Source of the DNA: Burkholderia sp. Bp9142
GTDB lineage: Bacteria > Pseudomonadota > Gammaproteobacteria > Burkholderiales > Burkholderiaceae
Reading direction: 5' to 3'
DNA length: 32,811 bases
NCBI RefSeq assembly: GCF_003853415.1
Contig: NZ_QTPP01000063.1
Coordinates: 1-32,811 of the forward strand
The notes below the pieces were generated by a model. The model was not told the DNA's origin and searched no databases. It saw only the letters and a program-made list of their open reading frames with translations. Numbering within the stretch: position 1 is the first letter of the stretch; every line of letters begins with the position of its first letter. A program made the position numbers and the translations under genes. This document shows positions 1 through 8,099 of the stretch, in pieces.

Positions 1-83
1 GCCGGATATAGAGACGCAGCCCATCCTGTCTGTCAGAAACGCAAGAAAGCTGTTGCAAACGGGACGCGTTCATATAGCCCGCA

Positions 84-557
84 ATGACCAAGCCGATCGC
101 TACTGCCGCCGCCCGCCCCGCTTCGGGCAACGTTGCGCGCACGGGCCGGATCGTGCTGCAGGCCGCCGCGCTCGGCGTGCTGTGGATGGCGGTCGACTGG
201 GCCGTGCGCGCGGTCGGGCTGCCGGTGCCGTCCGGCGTGATCGGCCTCGCGGTGCTGCTCGTGCTGCTGTTCTCGGGCCGCGTCGCGCCCGCGTGGGTGA
301 AGGACGGCGCGAACTGGCTGCTGTCCGACATGCTGCTGTTCTTCGTGCCGGCCGCCGTCGCGGCGGTCCAGTACGGCGGGCTGTTCCGCGAGGACGGCTG
401 GCGCATCGCGCTGGTCATGCTCGCCGGCACCGCGTTCGTGATGGTCGCGGTGGCTGTTGCGGTCGACCTCGCCGCGAAGCTCGAGCGCCGGCTCGCCGCG
501 CAGCGCGTGTTCGCCGAACGCCGCCGCGCGCGCCTCGCCACCGTGTCCGCCCACTGA
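84..557 (+). CDS. lrgA: CidA/LrgA family holin-like membrane protein
   Basis: This 157-residue protein belongs to the CidA/LrgA family, small integral membrane proteins thought to act like holins or antiholins and to modulate murein hydrolase export and autolysis. After a polar N-terminus of about 20 residues the sequence shows four hydrophobic segments, including the family-type stretch GLPVPSGVIGLAVLLVLL near residue 48 and a loop with WVKDGANWLLSDMLLFFVP. The C-terminus is basic (KLERRLAAQRVFAERRRARL). It ends 13 bases before the lrgB start, so the two genes form an operon. The start lacks a strong ribosome binding site. No convincing promoter is visible in the 83 bases before it, and any upstream regulator lies outside the window. 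The family call is confident. The exact role (Cid-like or Lrg-like) cannot be told from sequence. Confidence 0.88.
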   Translation: MTKPIATAAARPASGNVARTGRIVLQAAALGVLWMAVDWAVRAVGLPVPSGVIGLAVLLVLLFSGRVAPAWVKDGANWLLSDMLLFFVPAAVAAVQYGGLFREDGWRIALVMLAGTAFVMVAVAVAVDLAAKLERRLAAQRVFAERRRARLATVSAH

Positions 558-570
558 GCCGGGGCCTGCG

Positions 571-1293
571 ATGCCTGCGCTGCTGTCGATCCTGTCCGCC
601 GACCAGGTGAATACCGCGATCTCCGTCGGCTGCTTCGTGCTGACGGTCGTGCTGTATTTCGCGTCGAAGCGGCTCTACGCATACAGGAAGACGCTGCTGT
701 TCTCGCCGCTCGTGTTCGTGCCGGGCGTGCTGGTGCTGCTCGTGTTGCTGACCGGCATCCCGTATTCGGTCTACTTCCGCGACACGCGCTGGCTGATGTG
801 GCTGCTCGGCCCGGCAACGATCGCGTTCGCGGTGCCGATCTACGACTATCGCGACCTGATCCGCCGCCACTGGCTGTCGCTGTCGGTCGGCGTCGCGGTG
901 GGGATCGCCGCGGGCGTGTGCGGGTCGCTGCTGCTCGCGAAGCTGCTGCACCTGTCGCCCGAACTGCAGCGCTCGCTGATGACGCGCTCGGTATCGACCC
1001 CGTTCGCGCTCGCCGTGTCCGACAAGATCCACGCGCCGAAGGATCTCACCGCCCTGTTCGTGATCGCGACCGGCATCTGCGGGATGCTGCTCGGCGAGAT
1101 CGTGCTTGCGCTGGTGCCGCTGCGCACGCGGCTCGCGCGCGGCGCGCTGTTCGGCGCGGCCGCCCACGGCGTGGGCACCGCGAAGGCGCGCGAGATCGGC
1201 AACGAGGAAGGCGTCGTCTCGAGCCTCACGATGATGATCGCGGGCGTCGCGATGGTGCTGATCGCGCCGCTCCTGTCGCTGCTGCCGACCTGA
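571..1293 (+). CDS. lrgB: LrgB/CidB family membrane protein
   Basis: This is a 240-residue LrgB/CidB-type polytopic membrane protein, the usual partner of LrgA in control of cell-wall hydrolase activity. The frame is open upstream of 571, but the sequence before the ATG runs through the end of lrgA and is not membrane-like, so the start MPALLSIL at 571 is preferred. Several hydrophobic segments are visible. The conserved family region RSVSTPFALAVSDKI lies near residues 139-153, and GICGMLLGEIVLALVPL follows. The C-terminal block has the typical GAAAHGVGTAKAREIGNEEG motif near residues 195-214, followed by a last transmembrane segment. The stop is followed by about 220 GC-rich bases before the flagellar operon. 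Confidence 0.9.
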   Translation: MPALLSILSADQVNTAISVGCFVLTVVLYFASKRLYAYRKTLLFSPLVFVPGVLVLLVLLTGIPYSVYFRDTRWLMWLLGPATIAFAVPIYDYRDLIRRHWLSLSVGVAVGIAAGVCGSLLLAKLLHLSPELQRSLMTRSVSTPFALAVSDKIHAPKDLTALFVIATGICGMLLGEIVLALVPLRTRLARGALFGAAAHGVGTAKAREIGNEEGVVSSLTMMIAGVAMVLIAPLLSLLPT

Positions 1294-1514
1294 CGCCGCC
1301 CGGGCGGGCGCCGCTGCCCGCCCTCCCCGCGCCCTGCGGCCCGGGCGCCCGTTCTGTCCCGCCCGGTCGTTTTCCCGCCGTTCCCGCCCTGCCTCGCGCC
1401 GACACCCGGCCGACAATCGGCTGAGATAGCCGCAATTCCCCCCTCTTTTCCGCCCATCGGGCCCGGCCCGGATGCCGAACAATGCATGCTACGAGACATC
1501 ACGCACGCATTCAC
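1294..1514. other. Intergenic region before the flagellar operon
   Basis: These 221 bases separate lrgB from fliL. They are G+C rich with pyrimidine-rich runs. A small perfect hairpin, GCCGA-CAA-TCGGC, lies near 1411-1423. I could not find a clear sigma-70, sigma-54 or sigma-28 promoter. The fliL promoter is presumably here, because no gene lies between and the operon starts afresh at fliL. Confidence 0.4.
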
Positions 1515-2018
1515 ATGGCCTCCACGACCGCAAACCCGACTGCCGACAAGCCGGCTTCGTCCGGCAAGTTCAAGCGCATCGCGCTCATCGCCGTCATCGC
1601 GCTGGGCGCGGCCGCCGCCGCCGCGGGCGGCATGTACGTGTTCCTGAGCAAGGCTGGCGTCGGCCATGCGAGCGCGCCCGCCGAGCCGGCGCCGCTTGCC
1701 GCGCCGGTGTTCTTCCCGCTCGACCCGCTGACCGTGAACCTGCAGTCGGACGACGGCGTGCAGCACTACCTGCGCGTCGGCCTGTCGCTGAAGCTCACCG
1801 ACCCGAAGGCGCAGGAGCAGCTGACCGCGCGCATGCCGGAGATCCGCAGCCGGATCCTGCTCGCGCTGTCGAACAAGCATCCCGAGGACCTCGCGACGCC
1901 GGACGGCAAGCATTCGCTCGCGAAGGAACTGCGGGACCTGATCGAGCAGCCGACGCAGCCGGGCAACCAGCGCGCGAAGGTCGACGACGTGCTGTTCACC
2001 GAATTCGTCGTCCAGTAA
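1515..2018 (+). CDS. fliL: Flagellar basal body-associated protein FliL
   Basis: FliL is an inner-membrane protein around the flagellar motor that associates with the stator units and supports torque. The 167-residue product has a short basic cytoplasmic tail, one transmembrane helix at about residues 21-43 rich in Ala and Ile, and a periplasmic domain. That domain begins with the family pattern PVFFPLDPLTVNLQ and carries HYLRVGLSLKL. The C-terminus ends VDDVLFTEFVVQ, matching the usual FliL ending. An in-frame ATG 33 bases upstream (1482) would add 11 residues of poor character, so 1515 is preferred. fliM follows after 22 bases with a good AAGGAG site, so this is the first gene of the fliLMNOPQR operon. 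Confidence 0.93.
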   Translation: MASTTANPTADKPASSGKFKRIALIAVIALGAAAAAAGGMYVFLSKAGVGHASAPAEPAPLAAPVFFPLDPLTVNLQSDDGVQHYLRVGLSLKLTDPKAQEQLTARMPEIRSRILLALSNKHPEDLATPDGKHSLAKELRDLIEQPTQPGNQRAKVDDVLFTEFVVQ

Positions 2019-2040
2019 CGCGGCCGCAAAAGGAGCGCGC

Positions 2041-3039
2041 ATGGGCCACCAGGAGTTCATGTCCCAGGAGGAGGTCGACGCCCTCCTCAAGGGCGTCACG
2101 GGCGAAACCGACGCGGTCGACGAGCAGCGCGACACGTCGGGCGTCCGCCCCTACAACATCGCGACGCAGGAGCGGATCGTCCGCGGCCGGATGCCCGGCC
2201 TCGAGATCATCAACGACCGCTTCGCGCGCTTGCTGCGGATCGGCATCTTCAACTTCATGCGGCGCACCGCGGAAATCTCCGTGAGCCAGGTGAAGGTGCA
2301 GAAGTACAGCGAGTTCACCCGCAACCTGCCGATCCCGACGAACCTGAACCTGGTGCACGTGAAGCCGCTGCGCGGCACGTCGCTGTTCGTGTTCGACCCG
2401 AACCTTGTGTTCTTCGTCGTCGACAACCTGTTCGGCGGCGACGGGCGCTTTCACACGCGCGTCGAGGGCCGCGACTTCACGGCCACCGAGCAGCGGATCA
2501 TCGGCAAGCTGCTGAACCTCGTGTTCGAGCACTACACGACCGCATGGAAGAGCGTGCGGCCGCTGCAGTTCGAATTCGTGCGCTCGGAGATGCACACGCA
2601 GTTCGCGAACGTCGCGACGCCGAACGAGATCGTGATCGTCACGCAGTTCTCGATCGAGTTCGGGCCGACGGGCGGCACGCTGCACATCTGCATGCCGTAC
2701 TCGATGGTCGAGCCGATCCGCGACGTGCTCGCGTCGCCGATCCAGGGCGAGGCACTCGAAGTCGACCGCCGCTGGGTGCGCGTGCTGTCGCAGCAGGTGC
2801 AGTCGGCCGAGGTCGAGCTGAGCGCGGATCTCGCCGAGATCCCGTCGACCTTCGAGAAGATCCTGAACCTGCGTGCGGGCGACGTGCTGCCGCTGGAGAT
2901 CGACGACACGATCACCGCGAAGGTCGACGGCGTGCCGGTGATGGAATGCGGCTACGGCATTTTCAATGGTCAATATGCGTTGCGCGTGCAGAAGATGATC
3001 AGCGCGGGCGACACGATGAAGGAAGGTGGATATGAGTGA
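2041..3039 (+). CDS. fliM: Flagellar motor switch protein FliM
   Basis: FliM is the middle C-ring protein that binds phosphorylated CheY and sets the direction of flagellar rotation. The 332-residue length matches the family. Near the N-terminus (about residues 6-16) the CheY-binding segment reads FMSQEEVDALL. The central CheC-like domain includes the GGDGRFHTRVEGRDFTATEQRI region near residues 129-150. The C-terminal SpoA domain binds FliN. The ATG is preceded by AAAAGGAG at good spacing. The end overlaps fliN by 8 bases, and the fliN ribosome binding site (GGAAGGTGG) lies inside the fliM coding sequence, which suggests translational coupling and fixed stoichiometry in the switch complex. 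Confidence 0.97.
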   Translation: MGHQEFMSQEEVDALLKGVTGETDAVDEQRDTSGVRPYNIATQERIVRGRMPGLEIINDRFARLLRIGIFNFMRRTAEISVSQVKVQKYSEFTRNLPIPTNLNLVHVKPLRGTSLFVFDPNLVFFVVDNLFGGDGRFHTRVEGRDFTATEQRIIGKLLNLVFEHYTTAWKSVRPLQFEFVRSEMHTQFANVATPNEIVIVTQFSIEFGPTGGTLHICMPYSMVEPIRDVLASPIQGEALEVDRRWVRVLSQQVQSAEVELSADLAEIPSTFEKILNLRAGDVLPLEIDDTITAKVDGVPVMECGYGIFNGQYALRVQKMISAGDTMKEGGYE

Positions 3040-3523
3040 GCTGAACCCGACGCCCGAACTCGACCCGCAGGCGCTCGCCGACGCGGCGCTCGCGGAATCG
3101 GCCGCGGCCGTGCAGGCGGCACCCGCGGCGGCGGAAGAGGATCCGGGCATGGACGACTGGGCCGCCGCGCTCGCCGAGCAGAACCAGCAGCCGGTGCCGG
3201 CGGGCGCGACCGGCGCCGGCGTGTTCCAGCCGCTGTCGAAAGCCGCGGCAAGCTCGACGCACAACGACATCGAGATGATCCTCGACATCCCGGTCAAGAT
3301 GACCGTGGAGCTCGGCCGCACGAAGATCGCGATCCGCAACCTGCTGCAGCTCGCGCAGGGTTCGGTCGTCGAGCTGGACGGCATGGCCGGCGAGCCGATG
3401 GACGTGCTCGTGAACGGCTGCCTGATCGCGCAGGGCGAGGTCGTGGTCGTCAACGACAAGTTCGGCATCCGGCTGACCGACATCATCACGCCGGCCGAAC
3501 GCATCCGGAAGCTGAATCGGTGA
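3032..3523 (+). CDS. fliN: Flagellar motor switch protein FliN
   Basis: FliN forms the lower part of the C-ring with FliM and helps dock export substrates carried by FliH. The protein has 163 residues, longer than the roughly 137 of the enterobacterial form. The extra length is an acidic, alanine-rich, low-complexity N-terminus. The conserved SpoA domain occupies about residues 85-160, with DIEMILDIPVKMTVELG, the LLQLAQGSVVELD block and a closing segment GEVVVVNDKFGIRLTDI. A GTG two codons upstream (3026) is possible, but ATG 3032 has the better spacing from the Shine-Dalgarno sequence. The stop overlaps the GTG start of fliO. Confidence 0.95.
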   Translation: MSELNPTPELDPQALADAALAESAAAVQAAPAAAEEDPGMDDWAAALAEQNQQPVPAGATGAGVFQPLSKAAASSTHNDIEMILDIPVKMTVELGRTKIAIRNLLQLAQGSVVELDGMAGEPMDVLVNGCLIAQGEVVVVNDKFGIRLTDIITPAERIRKLNR

Positions 3524-4083
3524 ACGCCGGGAAGTCCGGCCGCGGCGCGCGCCTGTTCCCGAGCGTGGCGGCGCTGGCCGTCGCCGCGTCGTTCGCATGC
3601 GCGCCGGCCTGCGCCGCCGACATGAACGCGGTGAACAACGCCGGAGCGATCGCGTCGGGCGTGATGGTCGGCTCGGCCGCGCCGTCGCTCGGCGTCGGCG
3701 CGGTGCTGCAGACGCTCGTCGGGCTCGCGGTCGTGATCGGCCTCGTGTTCGGCTGCGCGTGGCTCGCGCGCCGCTTCGGGTTCCAGCCCGCGCGGCGCGG
3801 CGGCCCGCTGAAGGTCGTGTCGAGCGTCGGGCTCGGCGCGAAGGAAAGCGCGACGATCGTCGAGATCGGTGATACCTGGCTCGTGCTCGGCGTCGCGCCG
3901 GGCAACGTGCGGCTGCTGCATACGCTGCCGGCCGGCTCGGCGGTGGCGCCGGCGTCGGCCGACCTTCCCGCCGGCACGCCTTCCGCCGAACGCGGCCAGC
4001 CCGGCACGTTCGGCGCGCGGTTTCGCGACGCGCTCGCGGGCGAAGCCGCGAAGCGCTTCGGGCGCGGCAAGGACATCCGCTGA
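3520..4083 (+). CDS. fliO: Flagellar biosynthesis protein FliO
   Basis: FliO is a bitopic membrane protein that assists assembly of the FliP ring in the flagellar export gate. The 187-residue product starts with GTG in a GTGA overlap with the fliN stop, so its translation is probably coupled. The N-terminus is signal-like (hydrophobic stretch, then ACAPACA before ADMNAV, about residues 20-33). A second hydrophobic helix lies at about residues 63-83, followed by the FliO-type cytoplasmic domain. That domain carries RRGGPLKVVSSVGLGAKESATIVEIGDTWLVLGV. The C-terminal 60 residues are alanine/proline rich and poorly conserved, as is usual. The operon position between fliN and fliP supports the name. 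Confidence 0.9.
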   Translation: MNAGKSGRGARLFPSVAALAVAASFACAPACAADMNAVNNAGAIASGVMVGSAAPSLGVGAVLQTLVGLAVVIGLVFGCAWLARRFGFQPARRGGPLKVVSSVGLGAKESATIVEIGDTWLVLGVAPGNVRLLHTLPAGSAVAPASADLPAGTPSAERGQPGTFGARFRDALAGEAAKRFGRGKDIR

Positions 4084-4119
4084 CATGGCGTCGTGCCCTC
4101 TTTCCGTTCCTGCATTCCG

Positions 4120-4881
4120 ATGAAACACGAATTCCTGCGTCGCGCGGCGCGTTTCGCGCCCGTGCTGATCCTCTGCCTCGCCCCCGCGCTCGCGTACGCG
4201 CAGGCGGCCGGCCTGCCCGCGTTCAACACGAGCCCGGGCCCGAACGGCGGCACCACCTATTCGCTGAGCGTGCAGACGATGCTGCTGCTCACGATGCTGT
4301 CGTTCCTGCCGGCGATGCTGCTGATGATGACGAGCTTCACGCGCATCATCATCGTGCTGTCGCTGCTGCGCCAGGCGCTCGGCACCGCGACGACGCCGCC
4401 GAACCAGGTGCTGGTCGGCCTCGCGATGTTCCTCACCTTCTTCGTGATGTCGCCGGTGCTCGACCGCGCCTACGCCGACGGCTACAAGCCGTTCTCCGAC
4501 GGCGCGATGCCGATGGAACAGGCCGTGCAGCGCGGCGTCGCGCCGTTCAAGACCTTCATGCTGAAGCAGACCCGCGAGACCGATCTCGCGCTGTTCGCGA
4601 AGATCTCGAAGGCCGCGCCGATGCAGGGTCCGGAAGACGTGCCGCTGTCGCTGCTGGTGCCCGCGTTCGTCACGAGCGAGCTGAAGACCGGCTTCCAGAT
4701 CGGCTTCACGATCTTCATCCCGTTCCTGATCATCGACATGGTCGTCGCGAGCGTGCTGATGTCGATGGGGATGATGATGGTGTCGCCGTCCACCGTGTCG
4801 CTGCCGTTCAAGCTGATGCTGTTCGTGCTGGTCGACGGCTGGCAGCTGCTGATCGGCTCGCTCGCGCAGAGCTTCAGTTGA
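4120..4881 (+). CDS. fliP: Flagellar export gate protein FliP
   Basis: FliP makes up most of the FliPQR core complex through which flagellar proteins are exported. The 253-residue protein has a cleavable signal peptide (about residues 1-27, ending ALAYAQA), as is typical of FliP. The family signature FTRIIIVLSLLRQALG is present at about residues 73-88, followed by PPNQVLVGLAMFLTFFVMSP. The C-terminal half contains the GFTIFIPFLIIDMVVAS segment and the MGMMMVSP motif before a last helix. An upstream in-frame ATG (4093) would add nine residues before the signal peptide and is less likely. fliQ follows after 16 bases with a GGAGGAG site. Confidence 0.96.
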   Translation: MKHEFLRRAARFAPVLILCLAPALAYAQAAGLPAFNTSPGPNGGTTYSLSVQTMLLLTMLSFLPAMLLMMTSFTRIIIVLSLLRQALGTATTPPNQVLVGLAMFLTFFVMSPVLDRAYADGYKPFSDGAMPMEQAVQRGVAPFKTFMLKQTRETDLALFAKISKAAPMQGPEDVPLSLLVPAFVTSELKTGFQIGFTIFIPFLIIDMVVASVLMSMGMMMVSPSTVSLPFKLMLFVLVDGWQLLIGSLAQSFS

Positions 4882-4897
4882 ACGGAGGAGTCGCGCG

Positions 4898-5170
4898 ATG
4901 ACGCCCGAACAGGTGATGACGCTGGCGCACCAGGCGATGATGGTCGGCCTGCTGCTGGCCGCCCCGCTGCTGCTGGTCGCGCTCGCGGTCGGCCTCGTCG
5001 TGAGCCTGTTCCAGGCCGCGACGCAGATCAACGAATCGACGCTGTCGTTCATCCCCAAGCTGCTCGCGGTGGCCGCGACGCTCGTGATCGCCGGCCCGTG
5101 GATGCTGACGACGATGCTCGACTACCTGCGGCAGACGCTGCTGCACGTCGCGACGCTCGGCGCCGGCTGA
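4898..5170 (+). CDS. fliQ: Flagellar export gate protein FliQ
   Basis: FliQ is the small subunit of the FliPQR export gate. The 90-residue length is exact for the family. It has two transmembrane helices separated by the conserved loop LFQAATQINESTLSFIPK at about residues 38-55. The N-terminal MTPEQVMTLAHQA is typical. A strong GGAGGAG ribosome binding site precedes the ATG. fliR follows after 28 bases. Confidence 0.96.
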   Translation: MTPEQVMTLAHQAMMVGLLLAAPLLLVALAVGLVVSLFQAATQINESTLSFIPKLLAVAATLVIAGPWMLTTMLDYLRQTLLHVATLGAG

Positions 5171-5198
5171 CCGGCGCGCCCGGCTCCGTTCAACCGCG

Positions 5199-5981
5199 AT
5201 GTTCTCGGTTACCTACGCGCAGCTCAACGGCTGGCTCACCGCCTTCCTGTGGCCGTTCGTGCGAATGCTCGCGCTCGTCGCGACCGCACCGGTGGTCGGC
5301 CACGCGGCGGTGCCGGTGCGCGTGAAGATCGGCATCGCCGCGTTCCTGGCGCTGGTCGTCGCGCCGACGCTCGGCGCGATGCCCGGCGTCACCGTGTTCT
5401 CCGCGCAGGGCATCTGGATCGTCGTCACCCAGTTCCTGATCGGCATCGCGATGGGCTTCACGATGCAGCTCGTGTTCGCGGCCGTCGAGGCGGCCGGCGA
5501 CTTCATCGGGCTGTCGATGGGGCTCGGCTTCGCGACCTTCTTCGACCCGCATTCGAACGGCGCGACGCCGGTGATGGGCCGCTTCCTGAACGCGATCGCG
5601 ATGCTCGCGTTCCTCGCGGTGGACGGCCACCTGCAGGTGTTCGCGGCGCTGGCCGCATCCTTCCAGTCGCTGCCGGTATCGGCCGACCTGCTGCACGCGC
5701 CCGGCTGGCGCACCCTCGCCGCGTTCGGCGCGACCGTGTTCGAGATGGGGCTGCTGCTCGCGCTGCCGGTGGTCGCGGCCCTGCTGATCGCGAACCTCGC
5801 GCTCGGGATCCTGAACCGCGCGGCGCCGCAGATCGGCATCTTCCAGATCGGTTTTCCGGTCACGATGCTGGTCGGGCTGTTGCTCGTGCAATTGATGATC
5901 CCGAACCTCGTGCCGTTCGTGTCGCACCTGTTCGACATGGGGCTCGATGCGATGGGGCGGGTGCTGCTCGGCTGGCGCTAG
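5199..5981 (+). CDS. fliR: Flagellar export gate protein FliR
   Basis: FliR is the single-copy subunit that completes the FliPQR gate and contacts FlhB. The 260-residue protein is mostly membrane-embedded. It carries the N-terminal region WLTAFLWPFVRMLALVATAPV, the GIAMGFTMQLVFAAVEAAGDFIG segment near residue 85 and the FDPHSNGATPVMGRF loop, followed by further helices. The C-terminal part NRAAPQIGIFQIGFPVTM is the characteristic FliR motif. It is the last gene of the fliLMNOPQR run. No hairpin terminator with a T-run is obvious in the 140 bases after it. Confidence 0.95.
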   Translation: MFSVTYAQLNGWLTAFLWPFVRMLALVATAPVVGHAAVPVRVKIGIAAFLALVVAPTLGAMPGVTVFSAQGIWIVVTQFLIGIAMGFTMQLVFAAVEAAGDFIGLSMGLGFATFFDPHSNGATPVMGRFLNAIAMLAFLAVDGHLQVFAALAASFQSLPVSADLLHAPGWRTLAAFGATVFEMGLLLALPVVAALLIANLALGILNRAAPQIGIFQIGFPVTMLVGLLLVQLMIPNLVPFVSHLFDMGLDAMGRVLLGWR

Positions 5982-6124
5982 TCCGCTTGCGTCCCCGATT
6001 GCTGGAAAACCCCTAACGGAATCGCCGTCCCGCGAAAGGTAGCAGAAGGTTTCGCCTCCCTATACTCGTTGAGACGATGCAGCAAGCATCGCGCCATACG
6101 AATACAACGAAGGAGACGACCCCG

Positions 6125-7129
6125 ATGCGACCCATCCTGCGCACCCTCGCCGTTGCAGCCAGCCTGAGCTGCGCGCTCGCCGCTCACCCCGCGTTCGCCG
6201 ACGACGGCGGCAAGATCACGATCATGGTCGGCGGGATCGCGAAGCTGATCTACCTGCCCGCGCGGCTCACACAGGAGCTCGGCTACTTCAAGGCCGAAGG
6301 CCTCGACGTCGAACTGCTGTCGCAGCCGGCCGGCGTCGACGCCGAGAACGAGCTGCTGGCGGGCGCCGTGCAAGGCGTCGTCGGCTTCTACGACCATACG
6401 GTCGACCTGCAGAGCAAGGGCAAGGAAGTCAAGGCGATCGCCGTGTTCGGCCAGGTGCCGGGCGAGGTCGAGATGGTGTCGACCAAGGCCGCGCCGACCT
6501 TCAAGTCGATGGCCGACGCGAAGGGCAAGACGCTCGGCGTGACGGGCCTCGGCTCGTCGACGAGCTTCCTCACGCAATACCTCGCGCTGCAACACGGCGT
6601 GCCGTCGACGCAGTACACGATGCTGCCGGTCGGCGCCGACGCGAGCTTCATCGCCGCGATCAAGCAGGGCCGCATCGACGCCGGGATGACGACCGAGCCG
6701 ACCGTGTCCGCGCTCGAGAAGATGGGCGACGCGAAGGTGCTGGTCGACATGCGCACCGTCGAAGGCACGCGCGCCGCGCTCGGCGGCACCTATCCGGCCG
6801 CGAGCCTGTACGTGCAGTCGGCCTGGGCCGATTCGCACAAGGCCGAAGCCACCAAGCTCGCGCACGCATTTGCGAAGACGATGCAGTTCATCCACACGCA
6901 CAGCGCCGAGGAAATCGCCGCGAAGATGCCGGCCGACTACCAGAAGGACAAGGGCCTGTACGTGTCCGCGCTGAAGGCGTCACTGCCGATGTACACCGCC
7001 GACGCGAAGATGCCGGCCGACGGCCCGGCGACCGTGCTGAAGGTGCTGTCGGCGTTCAACCCGTCGGTGAAGGGCAAGCACATCGACCTGGCGCGCACCT
7101 ACACCAACGATTTCGTGAACGCGAAGTAA
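6125..7129 (+). CDS. NitT/TauT-type ABC transporter substrate-binding protein
   Basis: This is the periplasmic binding protein of an ABC importer of the nitrate/taurine/sulfonate-like class. The 334-residue product has a Sec signal peptide (basic start, hydrophobic core, ending AHPAFA before DDGG, about residue 26). The mature part fits the NMT1/SsuA fold: an early KLIYLPARLTQELGYFKAEGLDVEL segment, then a region with AKGKTLGVTGLGSSTSFLTQYLA typical of binding-protein lobes. The ATG at 6125 is preceded by AAGGAGACGAC, and the upstream in-frame ATG (6077) would place a polar extension before the signal peptide. A TATACT hexamer at 6061-6066 could be a -10 box, but I see no good -35. The substrate cannot be told from sequence. 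Confidence 0.87.
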   Translation: MRPILRTLAVAASLSCALAAHPAFADDGGKITIMVGGIAKLIYLPARLTQELGYFKAEGLDVELLSQPAGVDAENELLAGAVQGVVGFYDHTVDLQSKGKEVKAIAVFGQVPGEVEMVSTKAAPTFKSMADAKGKTLGVTGLGSSTSFLTQYLALQHGVPSTQYTMLPVGADASFIAAIKQGRIDAGMTTEPTVSALEKMGDAKVLVDMRTVEGTRAALGGTYPAASLYVQSAWADSHKAEATKLAHAFAKTMQFIHTHSAEEIAAKMPADYQKDKGLYVSALKASLPMYTADAKMPADGPATVLKVLSAFNPSVKGKHIDLARTYTNDFVNAK

Positions 7130-7148
7130 TCGATATCGGTACAGGCGC

Positions 7149-7171
7149 CGGCGGCGGCGATCCCGCCGCCG
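7149..7171 (+). other. Intercistronic hairpin after the binding-protein gene
   Basis: A perfect 9-bp stem (CGGCGGCGG / CCGCCGCCG) with a five-base loop sits between the binding-protein gene and the ATPase gene. It has no T-run. Such hairpins often protect or attenuate the message so that more binding protein than membrane components is made; that role is inference. Confidence 0.5.
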
Positions 7172-7250
7172 CGCGTTCCCCGTTCCGGCCCGGCTGACCG
7201 GCCCGGCGTCGCCACGATGCGATGCCCTCCTCACCCGCAGGACGAATGCG

Positions 7251-8048
7251 ATGAACCAGGCAGTTTCCCCGAGCACACCGGCGATCGAGTTTCGCAATGT
7301 GTCGTGCCGCTTCATTTCGCCGGAAGGCAAGGCCACCGTCGCGCTGCGCGACTTCAGCATGAGCGTCGCGCGCGGCGAGTTCATCGCGATCGTCGGGCCG
7401 ACCGGCTGCGGCAAGTCGACCACGCTGAACATGATCACCGGGCTGCTCAAGCCGGTGTCGGGCGAGGTGCGCGTGATGGGCCGCCCGGTCGACGGGATCG
7501 ACCCGCGCATCGGCTTCGTGTTCCAGGCCGACGCCGTGTTCCCGTGGCGCAACGTGATCGACAACGTCGCGGCAGGCCCCTTGTTTCGCGGCCGCTCGAA
7601 GGACGTCGCCTACGCGCAGGCCGAGGAATGGATCCGCAAGGTCGGCCTCGACAAGTTCACGAAGCACTACCCGCATCAACTCTCGGGCGGGATGCGCAAG
7701 CGCGTCGCGCTCGCGCAGACCTTCATCAACCAGCCGGAAATCCTGCTGATGGACGAGCCGTTCTCCGCGCTCGACATGCAGACGCGCACGCTTATGCAGG
7801 ACGAGCTGCTGCAGCTCTGGTCCGCCAACAAGGGCTCGGTCGTGTTCGTCACGCACGATCTCGAGGAGGCGATCGCGCTCGCCGACCGCGTGTTCGTGCT
7901 GACCGCGCGCCCCGCGACGCTCAAGCGCGTGTACGAGATCGACCTGCCGCGTCCGCGCGTCACGTCGGAGATCCGCTACGAGCAGCGCTTCATCGAGATT
8001 TCCAAGGACATCTGGCACGACCTGCGCGAAGAAGTGCAGATCGGCTGA
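7251..8048 (+). CDS. NitT/TauT-type ABC transporter ATP-binding protein
   Basis: This is the 265-residue cytoplasmic ATPase of the importer. All ABC motifs are visible: Walker A GPTGCGKST at residues 49-57, a Q-loop in GFVFQADAVFPWRN near residue 90, the signature LSGGMRKRVALAQ starting at residue 144, Walker B ILLMDEPFSALD at about 164-175, and the switch histidine in VFVTHDLEEA. The spacing and the PWRNV motif after the Q-loop match the SsuB/TauB/NrtD class. It sits between the binding protein and the permease, with 121 bases upstream and 51 bases downstream, in one probable operon. Confidence 0.92.
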   Translation: MNQAVSPSTPAIEFRNVSCRFISPEGKATVALRDFSMSVARGEFIAIVGPTGCGKSTTLNMITGLLKPVSGEVRVMGRPVDGIDPRIGFVFQADAVFPWRNVIDNVAAGPLFRGRSKDVAYAQAEEWIRKVGLDKFTKHYPHQLSGGMRKRVALAQTFINQPEILLMDEPFSALDMQTRTLMQDELLQLWSANKGSVVFVTHDLEEAIALADRVFVLTARPATLKRVYEIDLPRPRVTSEIRYEQRFIEISKDIWHDLREEVQIG

Positions 8049-8099
8049 CGCATACGCCGCACGGCAAGCAATGGCAAGAGACACAGCAAGGACAGGAGC

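Noticed and set aside
1996..5058. Open frame of about 1020 codons on the minus strand across fliM-fliP
   Set aside because: It is low-complexity antisense to well-known flagellar genes, with no ribosome binding site and no recognisable motif.
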